From Siphonodentalium dalli (Eukaryota; Mollusca; Scaphopoda; Gadilida; Siphonodentaliidae): a stretch of 64,000 nt of DNA. The translations under genes were made by a program, and so were the position numbers. Shown in pieces: positions 35,533 through 47,342 of the stretch (positions are counted from its first letter, which is position 1; every line of letters starts with the position of its first letter). The notes under the pieces were generated by a model that was not told the origin of the DNA, searched no databases, and saw only the letters and a list, made by a program, of their open reading frames with translations. The stretch covers positions 124,384,450 through 124,448,449 of the forward strand of contig CP136069.1 in NCBI GenBank assembly GCA_032622095.1, written 5' to 3'.

Positions 35533-37150
35533 CGCTTTAAATTAACAACTAACGTCCTATCGACGACACTTATATATACCAATTGAATGCATGGTGTTTC
35601 CTGCCGACTTTCCATGCACTATTTATACCGACCCGATTTACGTAGCGTGTATATATTCGACATACATATTTTGAGCCCCTCTTTCCCGGTGTTTATTCTA
35701 TAAGCATAATGTTAGATGAAATTTATTCTTGAACAGTAAGTTCGCTTTAACAACTAACGTCCTATCGACGACTCTTATCTATATAATGATGTTTCATGCC
35801 AACTACCCACTATGTACCTACCCGATTACATAGCGTATATATCTTGAACATATATATATATTTGTTTTGGGTCACTCTTTCCCGGAGTGTATTATATATA
35901 CATAATTATTGATGAAATTTAAACTTCAACAGTATAGCTAGTTCGCTTTAAAATTACGTCCTGTCGACGACTATTATCTATATACCAACTGAATTATGTT
36001 TCATGACTGCCCACTAATTACTTTCCCGAATACATAGCGCGTATGTCTTCGACATTTATATTTTGGGCCCCTCTTTCCCGATGTGTGTTCTATATGCATA
36101 TATAATGCTAGATGTTATTTAGACTTGAACAGTATAGATCACTTTAACAAATATAGCGTCCTATCGACGACTCTTATCTATATACCAACTGAATGATGTT
36201 TCCTGCCGACTGCCCACTATGTACCTATACCCGAAATACATAGCGTGTTTTACATTCGACATAGAAAGTTTTGGGCTTCCCCGGGGTGTATTCTATATGG
36301 AAATTGATAGATGTAATTTAGACTTGAACAGTATAGCTCGCTTTAAAAATTAACGTACCAGACAGAAATAATGTTGTTAGAAAAATGTTGGTAAAGTTTA
36401 TTGATTAACTGCCTTGAGATGCAATCCAAGATCTGATATGCCATGCGAAATTAAAGACTCTTCTGGCTTTTATATAGGAATTCGACAGATCAATGACTTA
36501 TGTACCTCTATTCAAATTCACTTTTCACGAGGAAATGCGAACTGAATCTACGATATACCACTACGCATCAACGCCCAAGATACTTTTTAACAACTTGAGA
36601 TGATCAGCCACAGAAAATTCCAAGATTATTTGAACGAGTTATATTCTGGACAAACTCTCAAAAGAATCGATTTAGCACTGTAAAATGTTACGTTTAATGC
36701 ATCTATATGGTTCATATTGGTTAGTGTATCCAATGGACCATCACACCCCCAGGTAACCAAACCATGGCACTATATGTACCCTCAAAGAAATATCGTCCTA
36801 AATATATACCCATGATTAAATCTCCCGCCGACTGACAACTAATTACGACCTCGCGAATATATATTGACCCACCCAAATACATAGCGTGTTTATTTTCGAC
36901 ATATATACATGAATACTGAATGTTTTGGGGCCCCTCCTTCGCGTGGTGTCTTCTATATGCATACTGTTCATGTAATTTATACTTGAACAGTAGCGTTCGC
37001 TTTAATATATCAGACCAAATAATGTATAGCTAGAAAAATGATGGTAAAGTTTATTGATTAACTGCCTTGAGATGCAATCCAATGATCTGATATGCCGTGC
37101 GAAATTAAAGACTCTTCTGAGTTGTTGGGGAATCCGACGGATAAATGACT
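35533..37150 (+). repeat. ~205-bp tandem array with higher-order duplication
   Basis: Four consecutive units begin at about 35533, 35742, 35944 and 36140. Each has CGCTTTAA, CGTCCTATCGACGA, a CATAGCGTGT block, CCCCTCTTTCCCGG and ACTTGAACAGTATAG. A fifth unit lies at about 36790-36996. After unit 4 and after unit 5 follows the same ~145-bp segment (TTGATTAACTGCCTTGAGATG…GCGAAATTAAAGACTCTTCT; 36355-36500 and 37003-37150), so a unit-plus-flank block was duplicated. No genes. Confidence 0.8.
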
Positions 37151-37860
37151 TCTGGTTCAGAATGGCACGATAGTTCTCCGGGATAACACAAATACAAGTC
37201 ATATGTTATAGCGGCAGAACGAGCCGAATCGTTTCGTTTTCCGGAAATGCGACAACAAATCGGTTCCGCTTCCCGTTCCGTATACGATGTGACGTGAATT
37301 ATCGCTGCGCCCGGAAAGGCTTCTCGCTTCGACTGGCTTCGATATGCTTTGGTCTTCTCGGGATTACACTCTAAGCCTAATGGGTCAGGGAGCTAGTCGA
37401 TTACGTTCTGCCTTAACGTTATAATATTGTAAGAAATTGCGAGTCTGAAATGCGTTTCCTAAATGTCCCGATATTGGACGCTGGCTGCTTCGATCAATAA
37501 GCCATCTTAAAGAAGTGTGAGGTTGGGAGAGACTCGCTCATAAATGAATCTACGTATACATGTATGATAACACATCCCATAAGCTAGAGTTTGTTCCTCC
37601 ATATTAATGAAGATGATATTTATACATAACTAATTATATAATTATTTTAGCGGATACAAGCATATGATCAACTGACATCACACCACTATGTTACATGTAT
37701 TTATGTGATAGAGGACTGTCGTGTAGGATATGAAATGTTGCATTTCCGTTATGGACTAAGCAGAATGGGACACGAATGTCGAAAATTTTAATAGATGTAC
37801 GATAACCGCCAGGTGGCGCTACTCTCTTCCTACTACAAGAACACTTTTACTTTTATTTGT

Positions 37861-37968
37861 AACCCTTTCTACACTAAATGAATTATCTCATCAGTTAGAA
37901 AAGTATACACATGTATTGGAATTCTATATTCCACAGGTCCCTGGCACAATAGACCCCCGTCACCCAAA

Positions 37969-38012
<44 letters not shown>

Positions 38013-38266
38013 TTATATATATGTCTTTGGGTGCTGGGGTCTATTGTGCCAGGGACCTGTGGTCTATTCTTCATCTAGAGGGACGTTCAGGTAAATAACA
38101 GACGACAGACAGACGAAAGGCTGGTGTAAGTTCAGAAGGAATCATATTCTTTGTTGGGGAAATGTTCAGATAACAAGTTCAACAAACGACCTATTTGTTG
38201 AACTTATTATCTGAACATTTCCTACTGGGACTACTCGTCAATGAGTATTTAGTATAGAAAGGGTTA
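37861..38266. mobile_element. piggyBac-type foldback MITE, family pB-1, interrupted
   Basis: Starts AACCCTTTCTACACTAAATG and ends GTATTTAGTATAGAAAGGGTTAA. It carries the paired core GAAATGTTCAGATAACAAGTTCAAC / GTTGAACTTATTATCTGAAC. A hairpin is inserted near its left end (37931-38062). Confidence 0.8.
37931..38062. mobile_element. Hairpin with (AT)n core nested in a MITE
   Basis: CCACAGGTCCCTGGCACAAT…CACCCAAAGACATATATA is complementary to TATATGTCTTTGGGTG…ATTGTGCCAGGGACCTGTGG. The arms of ~42 bp are near-perfect around a pure (AT)n stretch, and should extrude or break easily. Confidence 0.85.
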
Positions 38267-38794
38267 AATTCCAGCATGCAAGATCAAAGAAATTTGACCC
38301 ACCAAACAGACCATTTTGATTGTGTATTATGGTTGAGCAACTTGGAGCTGATGCGGGACCATTAGCTCCTCAATAGTTTCATGGGAGCTTGTCGAAATAA
38401 TTAAAGAAACATAGTCCAAATTAACGCTCCTAAATTACTATTTCTTTGACTTCGTATGCCTTTGGTTTTTTAACCACATGGGTGTCGGATTTGGGGGGGA
38501 AGGGGTCGCTATTATTCCAGTGCCAGTTGACCCAGTTTGTTTGTTTAGTTCCATGCACACACTTAGTGGACACACGAACACAAATTAGCTTAGGATTTGG
38601 AGCTTATTCGCGGCGTGCGAAACACAATACAATCGATGATGACGATTTCGATGCGAGATTATCATGATATCGATAAGTTAAATGTACGCCAAATTTCTAA
38701 CCCGTGTAGTGATTTCCAAGGTAAGTTAAATTCCTTGTTTAATTGGTACTCCTAATACTATATGTGATGTTGGTGGGTCCTGCTGATAAAGCTA

Positions 38795-38920
38795 TAAAAA
38801 TTGCTGTTAAGAAAAAGTAGAGTTTTGTTTTTTGTTTTATATAATTTGTCATTTTCGATGTCTTTGGATAATTCGAACAACTATACAAATCTCGTAACGA
38901 AATGTGTAGCAAAAGGAGGT
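38795..38920. repeat. Dispersed repeat segment shared with 30.6 kb
   Basis: GCTGTTAAGAAAAAGTA, TTTGTCATTTTCG and ATGTGTAGCAAA are shared with 30560-30660. Confidence 0.55.
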
Positions 38921-39168
38921 AAAATAATATTCCTCTATAGTAAATTAAAAATTACTATTCTGCAACATGGGGGAATGATTTACTAGTGTAGTCAATCGAC
39001 GTCACTTTGGATACCAGTATGTGTCCTTTGGTGTGAACATTATTGGAACTATTCACAGGACATATTAACACGAGAGTAAATTAGCTTAAATTGATGGATT
39101 AGCGCATATTTCAGTTATGTATATATTACAAAGAAGACTTATCACCGACACGAGCAAGCCTTGAAGTA

Positions 39169-39278
39169 GTGTGTCTGACATTTGCGGAGGATGGATTTGG
39201 TGATGCTAGCCCGCTGTGCTGTATAGCAGCACTAAATTCACCCTCTGTGGGACCTCATTTTGCAAATATCAGACACAC
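39169..39278. mobile_element. TA-flanked MITE
   Basis: Ends GTGTGTCTGACATTTGC and GCAAATATCAGACACAC are inverted repeats, with TA directly outside both. It contains GGTGATGCTAGC…GCAGCACTAAATTCACC. A related segment at about 63825-63900 is in similar arrangement. Confidence 0.7.
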
Positions 39279-39639
39279 TATTTTTCCAGGCATGGCCACG
39301 AGTGTAAAAAGGCCTCCAATCCAAACCCGCTGATAATATCGACCGCGTAATCCCACTCCCAACACTCTAATTTACATCGGAACTGAAATGTTGGTGAAAA
39401 TTTAAATTCTGGCTGACGTTTGCCTGAGCCCTTAGACATTTTTGATAGATTGAGTATGGAGAATGGTCTTCGTCGTGATGCGCGGATCCGTTCTGTGTCC
39501 CGTTATCCACTCCCATACGTAATGAGTTCAAAACTCAGGGCATCGATTGCATGGCAGCGCTATAGGTGCGGTGGAACTCATTACGGGGTTTGACACAAGG
39601 TTCTGCAACGTGGTGACAGGGTGGGATTGGGGATTGTTT

Positions 39640-39920
39640 CAATCCGACCTCCCCGCCCCCCCCCCCCACATTTGGTCAAAATCATCTGAACATTTCAGTC
39701 CAAAAATATGTTGATGTTCATAGTATTTTGTGCGAATTTTGTTGTTTTCGACCAAAAGTAGCATATATATGTTCATACCGTTGGTCACATTTAAAAAAAA
39801 TTAAATGGCTATTCGTTCATAAAATTCCAACCATAGGGGTTGTCAAGTTGAAAAACTTTAGGTGCCAGTTGTTGGAAATTTCGAACCCAGCGATGCGGAA
39901 ATAGAATTCACCAGACTAGG
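39640..39920. repeat. Repeat family D, copy 2
   Basis: A C-run, then ACATTTGGTCAAAATC, GAACATTTCAGTCCAAAA and CCAGTTGTTGGAAATTTCGAACCC. Confidence 0.55.
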
Positions 39921-40092
39921 TTACATTTTGTCTGGTTCACGAGGGGGGGTGGATTTGAGAATTCCAAGGTAAACACCCCAACGCCGATTCTCTTGTTACG
40001 TGGCATTGTTTGGGGGGGGGGGGTATGCAACTCGGGCTGCACATCCTTTCAGTCGTTTCAGAGAAATTGAACTAAGGAGGTGGTTGTACTTC

Positions 40093-40430
40093 AACCCTTT
40101 CTAATTAAATGGATTTTCCCATTCAATAATAAAAGTATACATCGGAATGGTCCATTATTCATTTCGGGGATGTTCTAGTAATGAAAGCAGACGACAGACA
40201 TATGAAAAGATGATACAAGTTAGAAGAATTATATTAATTGGTGGGAAATGTTCAGATAATAGATTCAACAAACAACCTATGAAATATGAGCAGACGACAG
40301 ACAGTAAAAATATAATAGAAGAGAAGACAGATTTTATTTATTAGTGGGAAATGTTCATATAATAAGTTCAACAAACGGACGTTTGTTGAATCTATTATCT
40401 GAACATTTCCCGCCAATTCGATATTAGTAT
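40093..40430. mobile_element. piggyBac-type foldback MITE, family pB-1, compound copy
   Basis: The block GACGACAGACA…GGTGGGAAATGTTCA.ATAATA appears twice in a row (about 40190-40275 and 40292-40370) before the inverted half GTTTGTTGAATCTATTATCTGAAC. It looks like a copy with a duplicated left arm. Confidence 0.7.
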
Positions 40431-40481
40431 ATGATATTGGAACACATATAAATAACAAATACAAATCTATATATATGTCCA

Positions 40482-40858
40482 TTAAAGTGAATTGAAACAT
40501 TCCGGTAGGGTGATCAAATAGAAAAGGAGAATAATCTTGTTGAAAGTAGTTAGTTTTACAAATATTATAATTAAATTGACAACACACACCACCATTCTTA
40601 TATATTAATTAAACGCAGTGACTGCCGATGGCGAAATCGTCTTCGTTAGATTATCGCCGATAGAGGCGTCCCGAATCGAGTTGTAAATATTTACAATTTA
40701 GCGTAGTTCAGACAATGTTTTCTATGGAGTGGTACGGTCGATTTGCTTAAAAATTCCAATGATGTTAGTAGAATGCTACATTCTCCCAGTTGGCATAGCA
40801 CCTGAATACTAACTAATCAGTTTCACGCACCCGAACAAGTACATAATATGTCTTTAAG
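40482..40858 (-). mobile_element. Short TTAAAG-ended element, copy 3 of 4
   Basis: Reverse-oriented relative to the 3.2 and 15.6 kb copies. TTAAAGTGAATTGAAACATTCC to GTACATAATATGTCTTTAA. Confidence 0.75.
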
Positions 40859-41091
40859 TTTTGGAATTTCAACTGCTATCATGCCCGTGGATGCTAATTC
40901 CTAGTCCATTTACCGGGGATATAGAAATATGTCTCCGATCTCAATATGTCCATTCGCCATATTTCAAGCAATATATACACGTAGAAATCACATGAACCAA
41001 GTAATGGTTATCTGTGATGTGGTTCGTTATCCTATATATGAATTCATGTGTAACTGATATTTCCAGATTTTAGTCATCAATATCTTACAAC

Positions 41092-41230
41092 GTTAACACT
41101 TTCTTTACTAAATGCTCATTGACGAATAGTCCCTGAGGAAATGTTCATATAATAAGTTAAATAAACGGCAATGAGTCATTTGTTGAACTTTTTATCTGAT
41201 CATTTCACACCAATTAACGTAAATCCATCT
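41092..41230. mobile_element. piggyBac-type foldback MITE, family pB-1, short copy
   Basis: GTTAACACTTTCTTTACTAAATGC, CATTGACGAATAGTCCC, GAAATGTTCATATAATAAG and TTGTTGAACTTTTTATCTGA in family order. Confidence 0.7.
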
Positions 41231-41524
41231 TTCGAAGTGGAAATGTGTCCCGGTCACGGAATTTGTCTGACGTACACCACAGCAGTATGTAAATCATAGA
41301 GGACGCATTCGTGGGTTGGCAACACATTATAGGAATATTCATAAAGTCATGATCGATACCACACTGAATTAAATCCATCATAAAACCCTCCTCATGATGA
41401 TACGAGGAAGTCAGCCAAGCAAATTTAATAGCAGCGCTCGCATGTTTCTATCGTCCTGGGGCGTAGCGAATCGAAAATTTACATTTAAAGTCAGAATTGA
41501 TGGGGGCCTATTTCAGTTAGCCCT

Positions 41525-41655
41525 TACGCATACCATTCATCTTCTGATAGCAATGCGAAACCCGAGAACCGGTTTAGCAGGCTTTTCGTCATGGGAAACC
41601 ATATGCATGGTACCAGAATAATATGAATCGTACGTGACACGTAGTGGAGCAACCA
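41525..41655. repeat. Dispersed repeat family B, copy 3, partial
   Basis: GCAGGCTTTTCGTCATGGGAAACCATATG and CCAGAATAATATGAA parallel the block at 21655-21705. Confidence 0.5.
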
Positions 41656-41717
41656 CACATGATGTGCCTCAAATTTGCCTTTTTTCGGCGATATAACGCT
41701 AAGAATAATTTATGTTA

Positions 41718-42002
41718 CATCATGCAATGGTCGCGACGGAGACGACGTGCCAACTTGACAAGACGTGTCGTGGATTGTAAAATCTTGTCTGGATTCTCGT
41801 CATGACTTCTTCATTTTTCGTTTTCATTAAGCTAACTAACGAAATTGGTTTAAATGAAATTAATAGACCTAAATCACATGTGAATTCTTCGTAAGTTGTG
41901 AAGTAGTTACTTTCATTTTTATCGCGATGCTTTATTCCCAATTCCGCGTGGAAGTCACGTGACAATTTCTCGAAATCCATACCCGCGATCTTTGAAAAAT
42001 CA
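41718..42002 (-). other. Candidate terminal exon, unidentified
   Basis: On the minus strand, a strong acceptor (T-run followed by CTATATCCATCAG, ending at 42003) leads into a frame open for about 94 codons, to a TGA at 41720. The peptide is charged and mixed (MDFEKLSRDFHAELGIKHRD…, RIQTRFYNPRH…). I recognise no family. The region just upstream is repeat family D, so an open frame continuing into it is incidental. Chance frames of this length do occur here; the acceptor is the main support. Confidence 0.25.
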
Positions 42003-42059
42003 CTGATGGATATAGAAAAAAAATATATGACGTCATTCGCCTGCGCCTGGTATGAACGG

Positions 42060-42540
42060 CAGCCAGAGACGTGGCGACAGGGGGGTTTGGGGCGGGGTTT
42101 CACCCCCCCCCCAACTTTGGTCAATTTTTTCAACTGTTGGAAATTTCATAGCTGCCAAAACATTAGTTGGAAATTTCACCCCAACAATAGGTTGAAAATG
42201 TTCTTGTAGTTTGATTTTCAAACAATTTATTGGGGGGAATTAATTGTTTTTGGACCAATAATTGCATATTTTAGGTACTAATTTTGGACAGAAATGGTCA
42301 TCTGTTGGAAATGTTTTAACCTTAGGGGGGTGACAGTTTGTAAATTGCCAACACTTGAAAGCTTGTGTCCTGATCCCTCCCCCGTGGCAAGTCAAAAACT
42401 GCTAGTTAATTTAAGAAAACAATATTGTCAAACATTTGTTCAACATTGTCATTGGAATTGTCATCAGTTGGAAATTTTCCAACCTAAGTGGGGGTGTCAG
42501 GTTTGAAATTTCCAACTCTTGGAAAGCTTAGACTAGTCTA
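42060..42540. repeat. Repeat family D, longest copy
   Basis: GCCAGAGACGTGGCGACAGG, C-run, CAACTTTGGTCAATTTTTTCAAC, four GTTGGAAATTT-type motifs and closing GAAATTTCCAACTCTTGGAAAG. Confidence 0.65.
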
Positions 42541-42544
42541 GATG

Positions 42545-43088
42545 CTAGGATTTTGCGATTTTCTTGTTCAGATACGCAGTGTGGTCCACTCAAACAGGGA
42601 GCAATCAAATACAATTTAGGCCTCAGTGTTAAGAGATATGGTGGTCAGCTTTAATTTGGTCATGAACCCATGACACAGACTCATCTCAGTCCGTTTTTGC
42701 ATTGATCAACAGGCATGACATGAACATTCTCAATTATAGAAAATTATTTATGTGTAGTTGCCTTTCTAAATGAAAATAATCATTACATTTCACGAATCAC
42801 GAATAATTAAGTCTACTCTCATGGTCTTCCGATATAACATCATGGATATATAAACTGCACTTTTGAAAACAAATATACTTTACAGAAGTTCTTGGTACCA
42901 GGTCCTGACAACAGAACATTTTAAATATGTTCCATGCCATAAACATTTATTAAATGAGAATATAATATCCAATGGTTCGATGGAACTTAAATATTGCATG
43001 TGTGACAATAATCGCTTCTACCAAATTTCACAAAGAAATTCCTGACATATTTTGAAAAAATCCATTGTGAAATACCAGGAATCTAAGG
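42545..43088. other. No gene seen
   Basis: AT-rich, no supported feature. Confidence 0.45.
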
Positions 43089-43226
43089 AATAATCTTGGC
43101 TTCGTAATGTAATTACACAGTTTAAATGCATCATGGTGAATTACAAACTCATATGTCACGGACAGTTTGTGATTCAACGCTGATGCCTTTAAACTGTGTA
43201 AATATATTACGATACCGAGATTATTA
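43089..43226. mobile_element. Hairpin MITE
   Basis: AATAATCTTGGCTTCGTAATGTAATTACACAGTTTAAATGCATCA pairs with TGATGCCTTTAAACTGTGTAAATATATTACGATACCGAGATTATT; arms are about 60 bp. Confidence 0.7.
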
Positions 43227-43229
43227 CTT

Positions 43230-44110
43230 ATACTTACCTTTCAGTGAAAAATATCAACCTCTATTTGCATTTTAACCTCTTCACTGCTGAATGATGTTTA
43301 CGTTCTTCACATTTCCTTGTGGACAAATATAATGGGAATGTTGTGAAAACCATACAAATGACTTCATCCAAAGGCTACTATCATTACGAATCATGGAACA
43401 ACATACATCGATTGAAACGTTCAGATACACTGGTTCAGGTGCACCAGTTTCTTAGTTCCCCTTAATATGACTGACGGCCACCAGGTAGTGCGCAGAAGTA
43501 GGTCCGTACTCAGTACGGACGTATAGCACACAGTGTGACGTATAGCGGCAAAAAGGTTAAGTTGGCAATATCGTTAATTGGAATTCAAGCCGAATATTTT
43601 ACGCCGAAACATGTATTTTGATTGACTGAGAGCTGATAAATTTAGTTTTCGATTTCCGAGCTTCGGTCGCTGAAGTGCGCACACATTTTGAATGGAGCAC
43701 GGTGTCATTGTCAACGCGCGTAAAATGCGCCATCGCGCTACCAAGAGTCGCGTGAAATCGAGTCAATAAGAACGTTGTAAGCGGTTAATATGAAGATGTT
43801 CTGGCGGTGTTACGAGTAACCATATGGAACGTATCCTTAGATTTGATAACTGAAAAGGGGATATATCGATTCAAAGCATGTCATGTCGATAAAAAGTGCT
43901 TTTCGTGCAGTTTCTTTTAAATTTGTTAATGGATTTAATTACAATAGAGATAAACGACCCTGTTTCATCGCATATTGTAGATTTAAGGATGAAACAGTTT
44001 GTGAACTCGTCGGCTCGTACACAAACTGTTTTCATGCTCGAATCTCCGAATCTCCAACTCAACAGGGTATCTTTATCTTCTAAATATCGGGTACTTTAAA
44101 GACATGGTTG
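43230..44110. other. No gene seen
   Basis: It contains the small palindrome GTCCGTACTCAGTACGGAC near 43503. Overlapping 63-67-codon frames at 43871-44099 lack motifs. Confidence 0.4.
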
Positions 44111-44115
44111 GCCTT

Positions 44116-44598
44116 GGCGGTGGGTATCCTGTGAAAATATCTCCACCCGTCAAAAACCGCCACAAACAGAAAGAACATCAAAATGTAGATAGACTTTGTC
44201 CGTATACAAATAAGAAATATCGCATAAACAGTATGTTATGGTCATATGTTTGACCATTGTTATGTAAACAAAAGCATAAAAAGATACTTTTCTGGTGTTT
44301 GTTTATATTATGATTGTAAACATAAAGAGCGTTCTTTGTTGGTGAATACCTGATATGGAACTAATAAAGAGCGTTTATGCCATTTATGTGTGATTAGCCA
44401 GTAGCATTGTGCTGTCTTCTGTAACACAATCAGGCTCTTGCTTAGGTAAAATATAGTAGGTCTTTATGGTAACATGCTGTTTACGCGATGGTCATGGTAT
44501 ATATGAACGGAACTGTATGCGTTTTAATGTTTTTCTGTTTACGGTGTTTGGAACAAATATGAATATTTTCGACAATTAAGGCCGCACGTGCCTTTAAA
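44116..44598 (+). repeat. Dispersed repeat family C, copy 2
   Basis: Same ordered blocks as 13119-13627, including GTTATGTAAACAAAAGC, ATAAAGAGCGTT (twice) and GCCGCACGTGCCTTTAA. Confidence 0.75.
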
Positions 44599-44657
44599 GA
44601 GCCGAGCCGCTGCTGTGACGTCGCGTTTTTTCCGTAACGAAATTGCTACACCAACGT

Positions 44658-44924
44658 TCACTTCCGCCCTAATGTAATTATCCTATTTAAATACATTAGC
44701 ATTTTGGAAACCAATGGCAAAATACTATAGAAAATGACGTTGGTATAATTATTGCGAAGAAAACACTGCCAGAATACGGTTTCCATGTGACTAACTTCTG
44801 CCGTGATGAGCCGCTCGTTTGCCGGTAATAAATGCGTACAGAATTCATCGAGTACGTTCTGAATTTTAAATTGTAGGTTTGCGTTGTTGTCAATCCAGTA
44901 AAATTGATTATTTAAAACGCTCAT
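44658..44924 (-). other. 88-codon open frame with start context, unidentified
   Basis: ATG at 44924-44922 in context CGTCCCAATGAGC opens an 88-codon frame. The peptide has an acidic/polar first half and a hydrophobic second half (IFYSILPLVSKMLMYL). Another overlapping frame is also open. No known family. Confidence 0.15.
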
Positions 44925-45000
44925 TGGGACGTCCGCTTATGTATAGTGTGGAACACAAGTCGTGTTCTGTCAGACCGCTGAGCGATCACGCTGATCTCGA

Positions 45001-45605
45001 GAACTCTCGTCAATTCGATAACCAACGTGACTTCGCCTTCGATTGGGAATATTTGTAATTATTCTGAGATGGACGGTGTCTTATAATGGCAGCACAATGA
45101 ACGTGCGATAGGGTGTGGGGCTTGGGTCCCGCTCCGCTCCCAACTTTGATAAAAAGCTGATGGAAACTCATGCCTGACTCAATGTTATTTAGAAATTTCA
45201 GTTCAAAACTGAGTGGGTTGAATCTGTTCTGGTATTTTGATAACCCAACCTATTGAGTGATAACTTAGTTTCTTTAGATCAAAGTCGATTTTTTCTACTT
45301 TCCGGCAAATGGTTGGACTGAACTGGTTATCGGCTGGAAATTTCCAACAGTTGGAAAGTTTGAGGTATCAGTTGGAAAATTCCAATCTATGATGTACAAA
45401 TGGAATATTTCGAACTTGAAATTTCGGTCTGCTTTAAGTTTGTGCAGTCAGGAAATACCATGATGGACACGCCGACGCCACCACAACGGAGACCCACGAT
45501 CCACGTCCCTATGAGAACTCTCGTCAATTCTATAACCAACGTGACTTCGCCTTCGATTGGGACTATTTGTAATTAATCTGAGATGGTCGGTGTCTTACGG
45601 AAGCA
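45001..45605 (+). repeat. ~92-bp direct duplication flanking repeat family D
   Basis: GAACTCTCGTCAATTC.ATAACCAACG…CGATTGGGA.TATTTGTAATTA.TCTGAGATGG.CGGTGTCTTA occurs at 45001-45094 and again at 45515-45605. The interval contains a family D repeat (45095-45512) ending GGAGACCCACGATCCACGTCCC. Confidence 0.75.
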
Positions 45606-46033
45606 CGACTACACTCATCCATCTGTCCCGCTCCAGATGTCACATACAAATCGAGTGAACCCAGCCTTCCGAGGATTCTCAGTTTTTCTTAATCGATAAA
45701 GTTATCTCCGAGGCAGCTGGACGCTGTTGCTCACAGACTATGTGCCGGCGTCTGTTTTGACATTACATGACAGAGAACGAGCGAACACTAAAATATAATT
45801 TAGTATATTGAACAAACATATGGATTTTTGTACGCGCTGGTTACAGGATATATTATCTGTCCCAGCGCGAGACACGCTATACGTCACTCGAAGACATTAG
45901 ATGCTAACCAATTTCTCTTCAGCAGATTCTTATTCCGATAAACAAGAGTCATTCTACTGATGAGTTGAAACACCGAATTACTTGTCCTCGCCATCGCCAC
46001 GGAATAACCGGATGTTGCTTTGATACATGTTAC

Positions 46034-47110
46034 TACGGTGGCTGGTTTAGGACATGGGAATTTTTTTTTTATTTCGTGGCCACGAAATACTAATTCGTGG
46101 TCACGAAATAACTAATTCGTGGCCACGAAATAACTGTTTGACCTTTGCATATATCCAGATACCTTTACGGCGACTGGTTACACTTGCGCCAGGTGCAATG
46201 CGTATGATCGCAGAGAAGCTACTATAAACGCCTTATGCATGGCTTGGGACCCGGGCTCTATGTGGATATGAACGTCCGATATAACCTAGCCCAGAGAGAA
46301 CGGGGAAACACAGATTAGGTGGCTCCAAGACAAACTGAATATTCATTAGTTTTTACCACAAGGGGTCGAATGGGAATGACATTTCTCTTTGCATATTGAC
46401 CGATTTAAGTCAAATAAGGGGTTTTGTAGGGTGGCCCCAAAACAAACTTATAAATATTCACACCTTTCAACCATACCCGATCCAAAATGGTCGCCGCTCA
46501 GAAGGGGTCAAATAGGGTACACATTATTTCTCGACCACTTGACCGATATAGATCAAATAAAGGGTGTTGTAGGGTGGCTCGCAAAGCTAGCTAAAGTTTC
46601 ACATCTTCAGCCCACCTCGAGCGAAAATATAACTGATCAGAGGGGTCCATATATGGTACCCATGCAAATTATATGCAACCCCCCCCCCCATTTTAGGTTG
46701 AATAAAGTGTTGTAGGTTGACCCCTGAGACAAACTAAATATTCATCCGCTTTCACCCTCCGCGATCCAAAATGGCCACCCCCTGGACGGCGGCAACTTTG
46801 GATCGGGTCGGAAAGGGGTGATTACTTAATTTGTTTTACGGGACACCCTACAACACCCTTTATCTCATATCGCCGTGGCTCATGCCAAGATGGTGGACAA
46901 CTACAACCAGATCATCTCTATCCGCTTCCATTACAACAATGACTGACGATCGTATATCACGATTAGTTTTTTCGTGGCCACGAATTAATTATTTCGTGGC
47001 CACGAATTAGTTATTTCGTGGCCACGAATTAGTTATTTCGTGGCCACGAATTAGTATTTCGTGGTCACGAAATAAAAAAAAAATTCCCATGTCCTAAACC
47101 AGCCACCGTA
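46034..47110. mobile_element. Non-autonomous DNA transposon with palindrome arrays at both ends
   Basis: Inverted ends TACGGTGGCTGGTTTAGGAC / GTCCTAAACCAGCCACCGTA are perfect and extend past 100 bp. TGTTAC flanks the element exactly on both sides (46028-46033 and 47111-47116). Just inside each end is an array of the self-complementary unit TTCGTGGCCACGAA, three units on the left and five on the right, spaced by about 21 bp. The core has three to four diverged ~140-bp units with GTTGTAGGGTGGC and CCGATCCAAAATGG. No transposase. A 6-bp duplication fits few superfamilies (for example Dada or Polinton); assignment open. Confidence 0.85.
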
Positions 47111-47342
47111 TGTTACAGAAGCCCATGCAAGTAATCCAAAATCCTAGTGGGCAGAATGTTCCACTCTTTCAAAGCAATGTTCCATAATTCAACAATACAC
47201 ATTATATAATACATATGCAGTTGCAAGTGAGCCTGGAATGTGGGTGTCCCCAAAAATATCTGGATTCTTCCCTTGTCTCATTGGCACGGAAGCTAGTTAG
47301 TGCAAGTTCACATAAAAGTACCCCTCCCCACGCGAGTAATAT

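Noticed and set aside
46389-46715. 108-codon frame inside the 46-kb transposon
   Set aside because: It spans diverged ~140-bp internal repeats and matches no transposase feature.
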